From: Chrysochromulina parva
Taxonomy: Eukaryota; Haptophyta; Prymnesiales; Chrysochromulinaceae
NCBI GenBank assembly: GCA_002887195.1
Contig: PJAB01000147.1
Coordinates: forward strand, 1-37,653
DNA length: 37,653 bases
Reading direction: 5' to 3'
Shown here: positions 28,081 through 37,551 of the stretch, in pieces
Position numbering within the stretch: position 1 is the stretch's first letter
Layout: each line of letters starts with the position of its first letter
Made by a program: the position numbers and the translations under genes
Notes under the pieces: generated by a model
Database searches by the model: none
Seen by the model: only the letters and a program-made list of their open reading frames with translations
What the model was told of the DNA's origin: nothing

Positions 28081-28720
28081 TTAATCGCGGATCGTCATGC
28101 TCACGAGCCCCTCTACGTCGACACTAGCCGATGCCCAAAACCTGCGTCGTGCACGCCTGCTGGCCGAGAGCTCCTGTTCAGCCGCAGCTCGAGCCCACGC
28201 GCTCAGCTCGGGTGTCTCGTCTACCAGCTTCACACGGCTTGAACCCTCGTCTAGCCTGTCGACGGTTGATTTCGGAGATAGCGTCATTTTGTGATCCCGC
28301 TTTGTGATCCCGCGGCGCGGCAGCCAGGGAGTCGACGAAGGGTGACCTGCACAGGCGAGCACTGGACCTCTTGGTCAGCATGTGCTGGAAACGACGCTTT
28401 GAGCGGCTGCAGATGCATACAGGCAGACGGCATCGGGCTTTCGAGGTTCAAGAGCTCTGTTAGCACGCACGGTGTCGGTGACGCATCGCGCTCTCCATCT
28501 GCTTCTGCTCGCTGCGCAGGCCTTCGCGGAGGTGGGAGAGATAGGCGGCCTCCAGTCGTCTGCTGGCATCATCCTCGTTCTCCTCGGCCTCGCAGCACAG
28601 CCGCTCGACCCAGTAAAGGTCCTCGGTACTGACCATTGACACAACCGATTGTTGCGCGTGCTCCGAACTCATCTCATCGAACAAGGACGCGAGGACGGAG
28701 ACCTCCATGTGAGTCCGCAC
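28081..28720 (-). CDS. small hypothetical protein, 2 exons
   Basis: Exons 28720-28471 and 28346-28081 join in phase 1 to 171 residues. Exon 1 is acidic and helical (MEVSVLASLFDEMSSEHAQQ, VERLCCEAEENEDDASRRLE, AAYLSHLREGLRSEQKQMES). Exon 2 ends in an Ala/Arg-rich helix (WARAAAEQELSASRRARRRF) and TIRD. The intron (28347-28470, GTGCGT donor, GTGCAG acceptor) is the simplest one that keeps one frame; other acceptors meet stops. A 13-base tandem repeat (GCGGGATCACAAA twice, near 28,290-28,316) lies in exon 2. The family is unknown. Either half might instead be non-coding; support is only composition and frame. Confidence 0.4.
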
Positions 28721-28971
28721 TGAACGAATTCTTTTCGACGAAATCTGATTTCCTTTTCGAGAATGGCCGGAAGCTCCCGACGTCCGAACACCCCCTAGGT
28801 CTCAGTCACGCAAGGAGTCGACGGTCCGGTCGACAAGGTTTGGACTGAAGGAAGCAGGAACGCCGGCCCTAACCGTGGTTCCACACTCAACGGAGAACGG
28901 ACCACATTCCACACTCAACGGACCACCGTATATGAACCCGTCGTATATGAAATATGATCCTCGCCGATCGT
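28721..28971. other. intergenic spacer downstream of MsrB
   Basis: TTCCACACTCAACGGA occurs twice as a direct repeat, about 30 bases apart (near 28,880 and 28,908). No gene seen. Confidence 0.45.
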
Positions 28972-29052
28972 GCCGCCTGCCGTAGTTCAGGTCGAGCCTC
29001 GCACCGGGCAGTGAGCCCGAGTTCGCGAGTCGCCATCATGTTGGCAGCGAGC
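28972..29052 (-). promoter_or_regulatory. SECIS element (form II) in MsrB 3' UTR
   Basis: Reading the minus strand: lower helix TGCC (about 29046-29043) with GGCA (28981-28978); SECIS core strand ATGAT at 29039-29035 facing TGAA at 28989-28986, which gives the tandem G.A/A.G pairs; helix II of GG, CGA and CTCGC (29034-29025) with GCGAG, TCG and CC (29002-28990, small bulges); unpaired AA at 29023-29022; then an extra apical hairpin CGGGC/GCCCG with loop TCACT. The 12-base spacing from core to AA is typical. The core starts 53 bases after the MsrB stop, about 176 bases after the UGA. Confidence 0.85.
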
Positions 29053-29091
29053 GCGTCAGCACTGATTCGAACTGATTGAATGCTCTGGCCC

Positions 29092-29580
29092 CTACATCAC
29101 CGCGCAGCCACCGGCAGCTTTGAGCGCCAGGAGCTCCTCCGGCAGCTTGACCGGCATCTCAATGAGACCCTCGGGAACAGCATCTTTGACGTACTTGATG
29201 CAGATCGAATTGACTCAGTGGCGCTCGTCCGTCTCAGTTTGCGACTCGCCATAGAATACGTGGCCCAGGTGCGAGGAGCAGCCGTTGCAGATGATCTCAA
29301 GGCCAGCAGCGTCTCTCTGAACCCCGACGTGGCAGTTGTCGTCCGTGTAGAAGCACTTGTCGAAAGCATCCCAACCGCAGTCCTTGAACTTGGACGTCGA
29401 TGAGTACAGAGGGAACTTGCAAGCGCGGCATGCGAAATATCCCTCCTTCGGGAAGAACGCGTGATACTCGCCAGTGCCCGCTCTCTCCGTGCCCGCTTTG
29501 CGGAGGCACCTGAACTCATTAGGCGTGAGCTCCTTGGCAAACTCGCTGTTTGGGCGATTATGAGGGAACTTGCCCTCCAT
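29092..29580 (-). CDS. MSRB: methionine-R-sulfoxide reductase B, selenoprotein (UGA = Sec)
   Basis: ATG 29580 to TAG 29092-29094, 162 residues if the in-frame TGA at 29217-29215 is read as selenocysteine (residue 122). MsrB repairs methionine-R-sulfoxide in proteins. The fold is plain: HAFFPKEGYFACRACKFPLY, KDCGWDAFDKCF, VGVQRDAAGLEIICNGCSSH and LGHVF. The two CxxC pairs bind zinc. The UGA falls exactly at the catalytic position in ETDERH-U-VNSICIKY, where most family members have Cys (R-x-C-x-N-S). After it, 40 more codons continue the family pattern (YVKDAVPEGLIEMPVKLPEE) and end in GGCAVM. A SECIS fold lies in the 3' UTR. Cys residues after the Sec (SIC and GGC) could resolve the selenenic acid. 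A conventional reading ending at the UGA would lose the catalytic residue. There is no targeting peptide. Confidence 0.92.
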
Positions 29581-29850
29581 GTCGAAAGAGCGAACGCGAG
29601 CGACCTTCTCAGGAATTTCCGAAATGAATATGGATCAGACCGCTTTTTTATCGTATATCCAACCAAAGGGCAGGTGTAGGTGTTCTTTTGAACAGCCTGC
29701 ATATGGGTTTGTGCGATGTCTTCTAAAAGCGGACACTTTCGCGCGAGGGGAGAAAAGCGGTTCCATCCTCACGCCGCCGCTGATCTCGCGCCAGCCCGGC
29801 GACAGGCTATGCCTCGATTATTTCGCCCCGGATCGGCGCGCGTCCGACCG
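29581..29850. other. shared divergent promoter region (MsrB / PDZ gene)
   Basis: 270 bases between two divergent starts. The plus-strand frame of the PDZ gene is open back to an ATG at 29716, so part may be coding. No motif recognised. Confidence 0.4.
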
Positions 29851-30338
29851 ATGTCTGCACACGACAGCAACCCGGCCAACATTCGTACTGAGTGTTGCAC
29901 AAAGGAAGCTGGCGCCAGAGGTGCGCGTTCTTGCCCGCTTGCGCACCCGATCGCCCGCTTGCGCACCCGATCCGCCGTCTCACGCCACCTCACGCGCTCA
30001 AGTCTCGTTCCGAACCGGCAGCGGGCGTGTACTTGAAGCAAACGCCAGGCATCATCACGATCGAGAGTGTTGAGCTGTCGAGCCCATTCTTTGGCCTCGT
30101 TCATCCGGGTGACCTCATTCATTCCGTGTGTGCCGAGGTCGATGGGTGCGAACCTCTCGATATGATGGGTGCCAAAGACGTGGCGGACTATGCTAAAATG
30201 TTCATCGCTGCTTCTCGGCTCACCGTGAGGGTTGAGACGCTTGGAATTTCGCCGGAGAAGGCTCCTAAAGCCTCAATGTATACTAAGGCTGCCCGTGTAG
30301 CGAGCCCTCAAAGCTGTACTCACTCTACGAGTACGTAA
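29851..30338 (+). CDS. PDZ-domain protein, 2 exons
   Basis: Exons 29851-29920 and 30022-30338 join in phase 1 to 128 residues. The domain is PDZ-like: AGVYLKQTPGIITIESVELS, SPFFGLVHPGDLIHSVCAEV, then an alpha helix (AKDVADYAKMFIAA) and a last strand (RLTVRVETLG). The GLVHPGD-x-I turn is the strongest signature. PDZ domains bind C-terminal peptides. Without the splice, the domain would be preceded by Arg/Pro-rich sequence encoded by a near-perfect tandem repeat (about 29,934-29,972). The intron 29921-30021 starts GTGCGCGTTCTTG and exon 2 starts CGGGCGTGTACTTG, a possible decayed duplication. An in-frame ATG at 29716 would add 45 basic residues. The tail after the domain is short and Ser/Thr-rich. 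Confidence 0.6.
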
Positions 30339-30517
30339 GTCGTACGGTAAGTCGTGCTCTAAGTCCTAAGAGAGAATTTTAGTCAACACTCGAGCAGAAA
30401 ATACGTTATGAATAAAGGGCTTCTGAGTCGCGACATGTGCACATGACACGTCTCGAGCGCTGGCCCGCTGGGCCGTGTAGTTGTTACTCTGCGACTGCTG
30501 TGCTACCCTGCCGTGCT

Positions 30518-32170
30518 CTACCGTACATCTGCTCCATCTGCTCCATCTGCCGCTACATCTGCTACATCTGCTACTGCTGCTGCATGACTGATGCTAGTGC
30601 AAGTCGTGGTGGTGCTGCTGCTGCTGGATACACTGACCAACTCCAATTGGCTCGCTGCCGCTCTGGGCGGGAGCCGCGGCACCATCGCGACGCCAATGAA
30701 GCAGAGTGTCTGCACGAGCACGACGAGGCCGACTGAGTAGAAGAGGAAATTGGGCGACGAGTCGAGCAGCGCACCTGAGGAAGGCAATTAGGGCAATTCG
30801 GGCAATTCGGGCAATTAGGGCAATTAGGGCAATTCAAATGCCTATAGGAAATGGGGCGACAAGTCGAGCAGCGCACCAGTGAGCGGCGGGCCTAGGACGG
30901 CGCCCGCGAGAGCGCCCACGCAGAGCCGCGAGATCCAGACGCTCGAGAGCGGCACACGCGACTTTGCGAGCATGAGGCCCTGGGGGTACAAGGCTGAGAT
31001 GCCGAGCCCGACTCCCGCCACACTCGCGAGCAGCCAAGTATAGTTCGTCGGAGCCGCGACAACGAAGACGACGGCTGAGGTGAGAGCGATGCTGAACTCG
31101 ATGGCGCAAAAGGCCGCAGGGCGTAACCACCAGGCAAGCGGCACGGAGAGCAGCCGCCCCGCCAAATGAGCGCCAAAGAAGGCCGAGGTGGCAAACGCGC
31201 CGGCCTCTTCGTCCTGGTCCAACTCTGGCGAACGTACTATGGCGGTTGTGAGCCAGTCGCCGGGAATGCGCTCGGCCGCGCCCAGGCACGCGTAGAAGCC
31301 AAACATGAGCACCATGATCAGGTAGAAGTGTCGAGGACGGTCGCCAGGCTCGGGCGCCACCGATTCCGGTCCTGTTCCTGGGTCGCCTCCTGGCCCCTCG
31401 TCTACCATGGCTGTGGACGCACTTCTGCTTCCGCGGGCTGTGGGAAGACGAGATGTTTGCTCGTCAGGGTCGCCTCGAGGACGACCACCACCGCCGCTGC
31501 TGCTGCCGTTGCCATGACCACACCTGTGCCGAGCATGCGCGTGCGCTTCTTGGGCAGAGTCTGAGGCTGCGAGCGATAGTGCGGCCCAGTGCTGGCGAGG
31601 TGGCGGCACCAGCACAAGCGGAAGGCTGAGCGCCGCCGTGCTGAGCGCTGCGACGAGATAGAGCAATGGCAATCGCTCCGCTGAGAGGCCGATGGCCTGT
31701 GCCAGGAGGGGTGCCACTGTGCTACCTGTGGACCATGCGGCATGGAGCAAGTTCATCGCCGGAGCTCCACGCACCTCATCGTCTTCCCACAGCTTGACGA
31801 GTAGCACGTTGCCCATCACATCGATGCAGCCACCCGCAAAGTTCATGCCTGCGACGAGGAGGACGAAGAGCCACAGACTGCTGGCATGTGGGAAGAGAGC
31901 CCCACAAAGCGCCATCATTATCTGCCACGCTGCCAGTAGCCAATGCGCATAGCGACCGGTCCGGTCCAGGAGCGCGCCCATGAAGATAGTCCCAGCGCCG
32001 TAACAAGCTCCACGGGCGATGTACGCTGGCGCAAGGTTGGATGGGTTGTTGACGCCGACTCGTATGCTGAGCGATGGAAGCGTTGGGCCGACAGTGCCAG
32101 GCATGAGCCCGAGGCCGATGAAGAGCACGCAGTATGCCAAGGTGCAGGCGTAGGGCCCATCAAGTCGCAT
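30518..32170 (-). CDS. MFS transporter (MFSD4 / NaGLT1-like), 2 exons
   Basis: Exons 32170-30877 and 30774-30518 join in phase 1 to 516 residues. I chose ATG 32170 because TM1 follows at once (YACTLAYCVLFIGLGLMPG). The frame is open to an ATG at 32284 that would add an Arg-rich leader. About twelve hydrophobic segments form two halves separated by a Gly/Asp/Arg-rich loop (about residues 200-265). The loop between TM2 and TM3 has GTIFMGALLDRTGRYAHW, the major-facilitator G-x-L-x-D-R-x-G-R signature. The overall pattern recalls MFSD4/sodium-dependent glucose transporter 1; the substrate is unproven. Exon 2 restores the last helix (SVGLVVLVQTLCFIGVAMV), which an unspliced reading loses at LSPHFL-stop. 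The C-terminal tail is repetitive (Ser/Thr then VADVADVAADGADGAD). Confidence 0.75.
30775..30876 (-). other. intron of MFS gene, flanked by 33-bp duplication
   Basis: 102 bases, GT-AG on the minus strand. The intron's first 33 bases copy the first 33 bases of exon 2 with three mismatches. The middle is 9-base units GCCCTAATT/GCCCGAATT in the sense direction, again containing TTGCC, and it ends CCTCAG. Confidence 0.85.
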
Positions 32171-32426
32171 CGGTCCTGCCGTTGCGCGTTGAGCCGAGGC
32201 CGAGCGCGACCGTCTGGTTGTACGGCGTGTACACCTTGAGCTCGTCAATCGCGTTCGGTGCTGTGAAAGCGTAAAAAATCGCAAATTTCTACATTGCGTG
32301 CGAATGTGCAGCGGCGTCGTGTCACCGTCGTTGGCGTCAAGCGTTGGTCAATTTGGTTTCTCTGATGACTTTCCTAATTCGTAACACTCGGTCACGTCTC
32401 TCACGCGTACCCTACTCTCTCCCAAC
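32171..32426. other. divergent promoter region (MFS / 2OG oxygenase)
   Basis: 256 bases between the two starts. Part is open in the MFS frame (to 32284). No recognisable box. Confidence 0.4.
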
Positions 32427-34571
32427 ATGCAGCGACTTTCCGCGCTTGATGTGATTTCGAGTGAAGAGCAGTGCGTGCTGCTGAAGGCTGATGCCGCCAA
32501 ACTCCGGGCCATCGTCCGTCTGAACGATCGGGGCCATCAGGGCCATCAGACCTTTTGGCTCGACTACTTTTCTGGGCAGACCTCCACGGCGGGAGAAACA
32601 CCAGAGCGGACGCGATGCAATCTAGAGCGCCTTGCACTCGCAGTGATGCATCATCACACACCTGCTGATGGCTGTCTTGGTCCAGGCCTCCATGTGCGCG
32701 GCGTTGAGTGGTGGGTTCAGTCGCGTAGCTCGTCGGCCAGTCGCGTTACCCATCCATGGGGTTCGTGCATTCAGTCGCGTCAACCATCTATGGGCCTGCA
32801 TTTCGACTCAGACGAGGAGCTCAAGGGTGCCACGGGAGAGCACAAGACGCCATGGCTCGCGACCATCACATATCTTGGCTCGCGTGGAGCACCCACCGTC
32901 GTATTACCGGTCGTCGGGGACTGCGAAGGTCACGCTGAGCTGCTGCCGGAGACGAGCGCAGCGAGCGGCACCTTTGTGTCCTACCCAGTGGCGGGCAAGC
33001 ACGTCGCATTCGACGGCGGGCTGCTGCATGGCGTGCTCGCAGAGATGAGCTCGGAAGGACCGGCCGACCCAGACGAGCCGTATGTGCGGTGCACGCTACT
33101 GGTCAACATTTGGTGTAGCCACCGGCCCCTTGCGGCCGTGCGACTGCCTGCCGAGATTGCGGCGACGCTCTCAAACTCGCCACAGGCGGCCTTCTTTGCT
33201 GGCGCGACCGCCCTGCCGGTGACTCTGGCGCCACAGCCTCAGCCAAGGGGGCATGGCGCAGGCTCTCACCCAGATCAGGACAGTGCAGAGGACGCATGGA
33301 CTGCCTTCGACGTCGGCTTCATCCCCGAGCGCGCCGTGTGCGCTGCTCACCCCGACTGGCACACGATGACGGTCAAAGGCTTCCCGTTTGCACACCCGAG
33401 TCTGGGCCTGCGCCGCCTGATGGCACCGCCCTCGCCTGCCGTCCAGCCCTCCTTGAAGCTCACGGGGGCCTCCTCGCTCTTCTACGCTCCATGTGTGGAA
33501 ATTCGGCTCGACGAGGTAGTTGCTGCAGCTGCAGCGCTTGCGGCGACGATCGCGGCGGCGACACTCACGGCCGTCGTGGTGGCGGGGACTACCGAGGCTG
33601 CCACCGTGCCAGTAGTAGAGGCCGTGGGCATGGTCGATCCCGCGCAGGCCGCTGCGACCGTGGGAAGCACAGCATTGGCGGTTACGGCAGCGGCTACAGC
33701 GGCGGCGGCAGCGGTGGCAGCGGCAGCGGTGGCGGCGGCGATGGCGGCGACAGCGGCGGTGGCACGAGCCGGTGCGATTGGATCTCAAGCCGACAACGAG
33801 CCCGCGCCCGATAAGAACCCCACGTACGAAAGCTACTTCACAGCGCTGCCCCACGTGGTTCGTCAATGCCTGGTCGAGGGCGAGGAGGTGGATGCATGCG
33901 CGCTGGTCGAGGCCCTTCAAACCATCAATGAACATGTGGACGATTATCCAACCGAGACCGCCCTCGACTTGCTCAGTGTGAAAGGCGCGATCGATGCGGC
34001 CGGCTGCGAGACGCTACGCAGAGCGGTTGATGCGACGCGGAGTGTTGTGCTGGACTCCGTGGACCAAATGCCGGAGCATCAGCTGGATCTGAGCCGCGAC
34101 GAGCTCGAGGGCTATCTCGGGACCTCCACGGTTGCGAAGCTGTGGCGGCTGCCTCGCCGTCTGGCCTCTCAGCGCGAGAGCGGCGTGCCTGGAGAGACGA
34201 GTGACGAGCCGCCCGCGAATCGATGGGCGAACCCTGAGCCACAGTACCGCGTGGTGCTCTTCGTGCGTCGGTATTGCCGAGAGACCCGCCCGATGATCAA
34301 CTTCCACCGGGATACTTGCGCGGTCACCGTGAACGTGGCACTCGCGGCCGACGAGGCGCACACGGGCGGGCGTCTGCTTGCGATCCTCGACGATGGGTTG
34401 CACGAGATCCGGAGGGAGGAGGGAGAGGCGACAGTTCATCCCTCCGATGTGCTGCACGCTGTCACGGCTGTCCGCGAGGGCGTCCGGTACTCGTTGCTGC
34501 TCTTCTTCTTCTTGGAAGCCCTGGCACATGAGCGGACAGAGTACGTCGACCATCACTGCTACACGACGTGA
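32427..34571 (+). CDS. protein with two 2OG-Fe(II) oxygenase domains
   Basis: Intact 714-residue single-exon protein. The C-terminal third is a prolyl-4-hydroxylase-like double-stranded beta helix: VVLFVRRYCRETRPMINFHRD gives the iron ligands His627 and Asp629, then GGRLLAILDD, VLHAVTAV (His677) and VRYSLLLFF (Arg687, 2-oxoglutarate salt bridge). The N-terminal third also reads as a 2OG fold: MGLHFDSDEE gives His125 and Asp127, ATITYLGSRGAPTVVLP, FDGGLLHGV (His201) and VRCTLLVNIW (Arg221). A ~100-residue Ala/Val-rich, low-complexity linker (about 33,510-33,770, GCG-type repeats) joins them. Such enzymes hydroxylate amino acids or other substrates; the substrate is unknown. No signal peptide is seen. 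Both copies keep all facial-triad residues, so both may be active. Confidence 0.75.
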   Translation: MQRLSALDVISSEEQCVLLKADAAKLRAIVRLNDRGHQGHQTFWLDYFSGQTSTAGETPERTRCNLERLALAVMHHHTPADGCLGPGLHVRGVEWWVQSRSSSASRVTHPWGSCIQSRQPSMGLHFDSDEELKGATGEHKTPWLATITYLGSRGAPTVVLPVVGDCEGHAELLPETSAASGTFVSYPVAGKHVAFDGGLLHGVLAEMSSEGPADPDEPYVRCTLLVNIWCSHRPLAAVRLPAEIAATLSNSPQAAFFAGATALPVTLAPQPQPRGHGAGSHPDQDSAEDAWTAFDVGFIPERAVCAAHPDWHTMTVKGFPFAHPSLGLRRLMAPPSPAVQPSLKLTGASSLFYAPCVEIRLDEVVAAAAALAATIAAATLTAVVVAGTTEAATVPVVEAVGMVDPAQAAATVGSTALAVTAAATAAAAAVAAAAVAAAMAATAAVARAGAIGSQADNEPAPDKNPTYESYFTALPHVVRQCLVEGEEVDACALVEALQTINEHVDDYPTETALDLLSVKGAIDAAGCETLRRAVDATRSVVLDSVDQMPEHQLDLSRDELEGYLGTSTVAKLWRLPRRLASQRESGVPGETSDEPPANRWANPEPQYRVVLFVRRYCRETRPMINFHRDTCAVTVNVALAADEAHTGGRLLAILDDGLHEIRREEGEATVHPSDVLHAVTAVREGVRYSLLLFFFLEALAHERTEYVDHHCYTT

Positions 34572-35029
34572 AACGCCATGTCCGGTGAGAGCGGTGAGGC
34601 GCGTGAGGGATGACCCACAGTGACGTGTGAGCGTCGGAGCGAGAGCTCTCCCCTAATCGGCTCTAACTGATATCCAGAATGCGTAAGCCCGTAAGCGAGC
34701 GTAACCGCTGCATCCATCGCTCGCGCTCCTGTTTAACACGGCTCGGCTTCTTGGGGCACGGATACGCCGCGGTGTATTGAGTTGAGGTCGCTGGTCCGGA
34801 AACGGACGGGATAACGGTAGATGAGTTCGCGTCGGTGTTGAGTCACAGCAGCGTGATGGAAGACTCTGTAAACGTGTTTCTTCTCGAGAGTCTGAGAATG
34901 CCATACTCCTTACCTACGCGCATATCGCATCGTCCGACTCTGGGATGGCGCTGTGCAGTATCGCGGTTATACACAGGTGACACAGCGCGCAATGGAGGGA
35001 GTGTATAAGATCAAGGTGCGCTCGCTCGC
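34572..35029. other. convergent intergenic region, 458 bases
   Basis: Contains the 3' ends of the 2OG gene and the Cys-rich gene. No gene or repeat supported. Confidence 0.5.
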
Positions 35030-35878
35030 CTACTTCGGGCACTCGAGGTTGCACGCCTTCTCGGCAGCGGTGCGTATCTGATCGGACCAGTACTTGCAGT
35101 TGCTGTCGAACCATTGCTCGCTCGTGCAGTCGATGCACTGAGAGAAGTAGCCATCGGCTTGCGTCACGCACGACTGCGGTTTCGGGCACGGCAGGTCCGG
35201 GGCGTGGCATGCACCTCCCGAGTCGGCGGTACACGGGAGGCCGCACTTTGCGGCGGCGGCGGTGCGGATGCTAGGGGACCATCCCTTGCACTGCTGCGCG
35301 TACGTCGTCGCGTTCGTGCAATCGACGCACTGGGCCCAGCTATGGTCGGCCTGTTCGACGCACTGGGCTGGCGCCGTGCACTGCAGCTCGGCGCAGTTGT
35401 GGCCACCAGGCGAGGGCCCGGGCGGCGAGGGTGGCGGCAGCTTCGTGCAGTTCAGCTTGCACTTGGCCTCGGCGGCGGTGCGCATTTGCTCCGACCAGTA
35501 GATGCACTGCTCATTGAATGAAGTCGAGTTGGTGCAGTCGACGCACTTGGCGTAGTACCCGTCCTGCTGGACCACGCACGAGTCTGGTTTGTCGCAGTCA
35601 GCATCGGTGTGGTGAGGGCAACGGTCCTTGCACGTCGAAATACCGCACTTCGCCTCAGCGGCCAGCAGAAAGGTCTCGGACATGGACTCGCACTGCGTCG
35701 CGAACGCCGCCGGGGTACAGTCGGTGCACTGGGAATAGGACGGGCTCTCAATCACGCATTTCAGGCCGCCTGTGCAGTCCGCATCCGTCTTGCACGTATC
35801 CGTCGTGCCGCACTCGAAGCCAATCTTGCAGAGGAAAGGCATGAGCTTCATCAGCATTCCATGCCTCATGGGGTGCAT
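35030..35878 (-). CDS. secreted Cys-rich protein with four tandem modules
   Basis: Single-exon protein of 282 residues (MHPMRHGMLMKLMPFLCKIG), with a weak signal-like start. It consists of four modules of about 60-70 residues. Each has a C-x(4-8)-C pair, then a C-V-x-Q-x-D-G-Y-x-x-C-V-D-C-T segment, then F-x-x-x-C-x-Y-W-S-x-Q-[MI]-R-T-A-A-E-A-K-C-x-L-x-C. The best-preserved cores are DGYYAKCVDCTNSTSFNEQC, SWAQCVDCTNATTYAQQCKG and DGYFSQCIDCTSEQWFDSNC. A Pro-rich linker (KLPPPSPPGPSPGGHNC) separates modules 2 and 3. Such spacing implies disulfide-bonded extracellular units. I do not recognise the family name. An upstream exon with a better signal peptide is possible. It may be a cell-surface or scale-associated protein, like its neighbour. 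Confidence 0.7.
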   Translation of the reverse strand: MHPMRHGMLMKLMPFLCKIGFECGTTDTCKTDADCTGGLKCVIESPSYSQCTDCTPAAFATQCESMSETFLLAAEAKCGISTCKDRCPHHTDADCDKPDSCVVQQDGYYAKCVDCTNSTSFNEQCIYWSEQMRTAAEAKCKLNCTKLPPPSPPGPSPGGHNCAELQCTAPAQCVEQADHSWAQCVDCTNATTYAQQCKGWSPSIRTAAAAKCGLPCTADSGGACHAPDLPCPKPQSCVTQADGYFSQCIDCTSEQWFDSNCKYWSDQIRTAAEKACNLECPK

Positions 35879-36149
35879 GGAATGACGGGTCTAATCGTCA
35901 AGGAAGTTAAAATTGAAGAGCGGAACTCCCGGCGCGGGGACGTGATATGACGTGCATCAGAACGCCGTATCGGAGCTTTCTTACTAGTAATTACATGTAC
36001 GAAGGACTTGCTTCCCTCGACTTGAATTGACTTGACTTGACTTCGTTCTCAAAGCACGATCGTACCGTAATTCGATCGCTTTTGTTGGGGTCTTCCTCAT
36101 GTCCGGGCGTACGGTGGTTGGGCGTCCCCGTGTCCCTCTGCAGCAAAAC

Positions 36150-37518
36150 ATGATGTACGCGTTATCCGAAGAGTGCCAACGCTGCGGCGTCGGATTCGTG
36201 CCTCGGCTCGCCCGTATCATCTTCCTCGTCATGATGGTGAGCATCGTCGACGCACAGGACACCTCCTTTACCGTCTCCTCCGCCTCTTGCGCCGTCGATC
36301 CTAGCTCGCCGAATGGCATTCTGTCGGGTGGCTGGCCGTCGAATTACGGGAATGGCCAGGCGTGCACCATCACGCCGACTGCGCTCGCCATTGGAGCGTC
36401 CCTGTCAGCGACCTCCTTTTGTACGGAGTCTTGTTGCCCTCGTTACAACATGATGCCGCCGCCGCCGCCGCCGCTCCCGCCGCTACCGCCCTTCTCGCCG
36501 TTTGCGCAACCGCCGATGATTTCGCTGCTTGCTGCTCCGCCCTCGCCACCGCCGCCGCTGACGCACCCCTCGTCGCCCCCGCCGTGCTCGCTGCCGCCGC
36601 CCCAAGGCGCCACCGCCAACTCTGCAGACACTGGATGGAAGGCCACCGCTCTCCAAGGCGAGATGGGTCGACTCGCTTGCCTGCTCTCGACGGTCGTCTT
36701 TGCGATGGCTGGGCTCGTCGTACGGTTGGTGGGGTTGTTTAGAGCACTGCGTTCGAGCACGATGCGAGACGGGACGCGAGGAGCACGAGGGTGGAGTCGG
36801 CGAGGAAGGTCGCAGGCCGAAAATGCTCAATCGACAGTCGAGACCGACGGTTGGGTGTCCCTCCTCAGCGCCAGGCCACCGCGGTGCAGGCTCAGGTTAG
36901 CTTTGGCACTGCACCTCTTCTTTGGCAAGCATGCCATGGCACAATCGTCGACGACTCTTCGACCACCGCCGCCGCCGCCCGCCCCCCGCGTTCCGCCCCC
37001 TGCCCCCCGCTCCACGTTGACCGCTGGCTCGTGCCTAAGTTCCAATGGAGGCCCCCAAACAATTCAAAGCACCGACCAGAGGTTCAATGCCAGCATGCAG
37101 GAAGATGGAAACTTTGCCGTGTACTCGACCACCGGCCCAATATGGAGCACGGGCACATCCTACGGATCAGGCTACTACCAATATTCAATGTGCATGCAGT
37201 CCGACAGGAATCTCGTACTTTATCGATATGGGCGAATGGCGTCGGACTCCATGGCCACAGGTTTGTCCATATGGACAAATGGCCAAGCCTGTGGCCAATG
37301 CACGTGGGCTGGCTATCTCTCGATGCAGAACGATGGCAGACTCGTTCAGTTCGACGCAAGCAACGTAGCACTCTGGTCGAATCGGCCTCCGCCACCCCCA
37401 TCTCCACCTCCATCGCCGCCCTCGCCGCCGCCGCCCTTGCCGCCGCTGCCCTCGCCGCCGCCATCGCCGCCGCCGCCGTCACCGCCGCCATCGCCGCCGC
37501 CATCGCCGCCGCCGCCGT

Positions 37519-37551
<33 letters not shown>

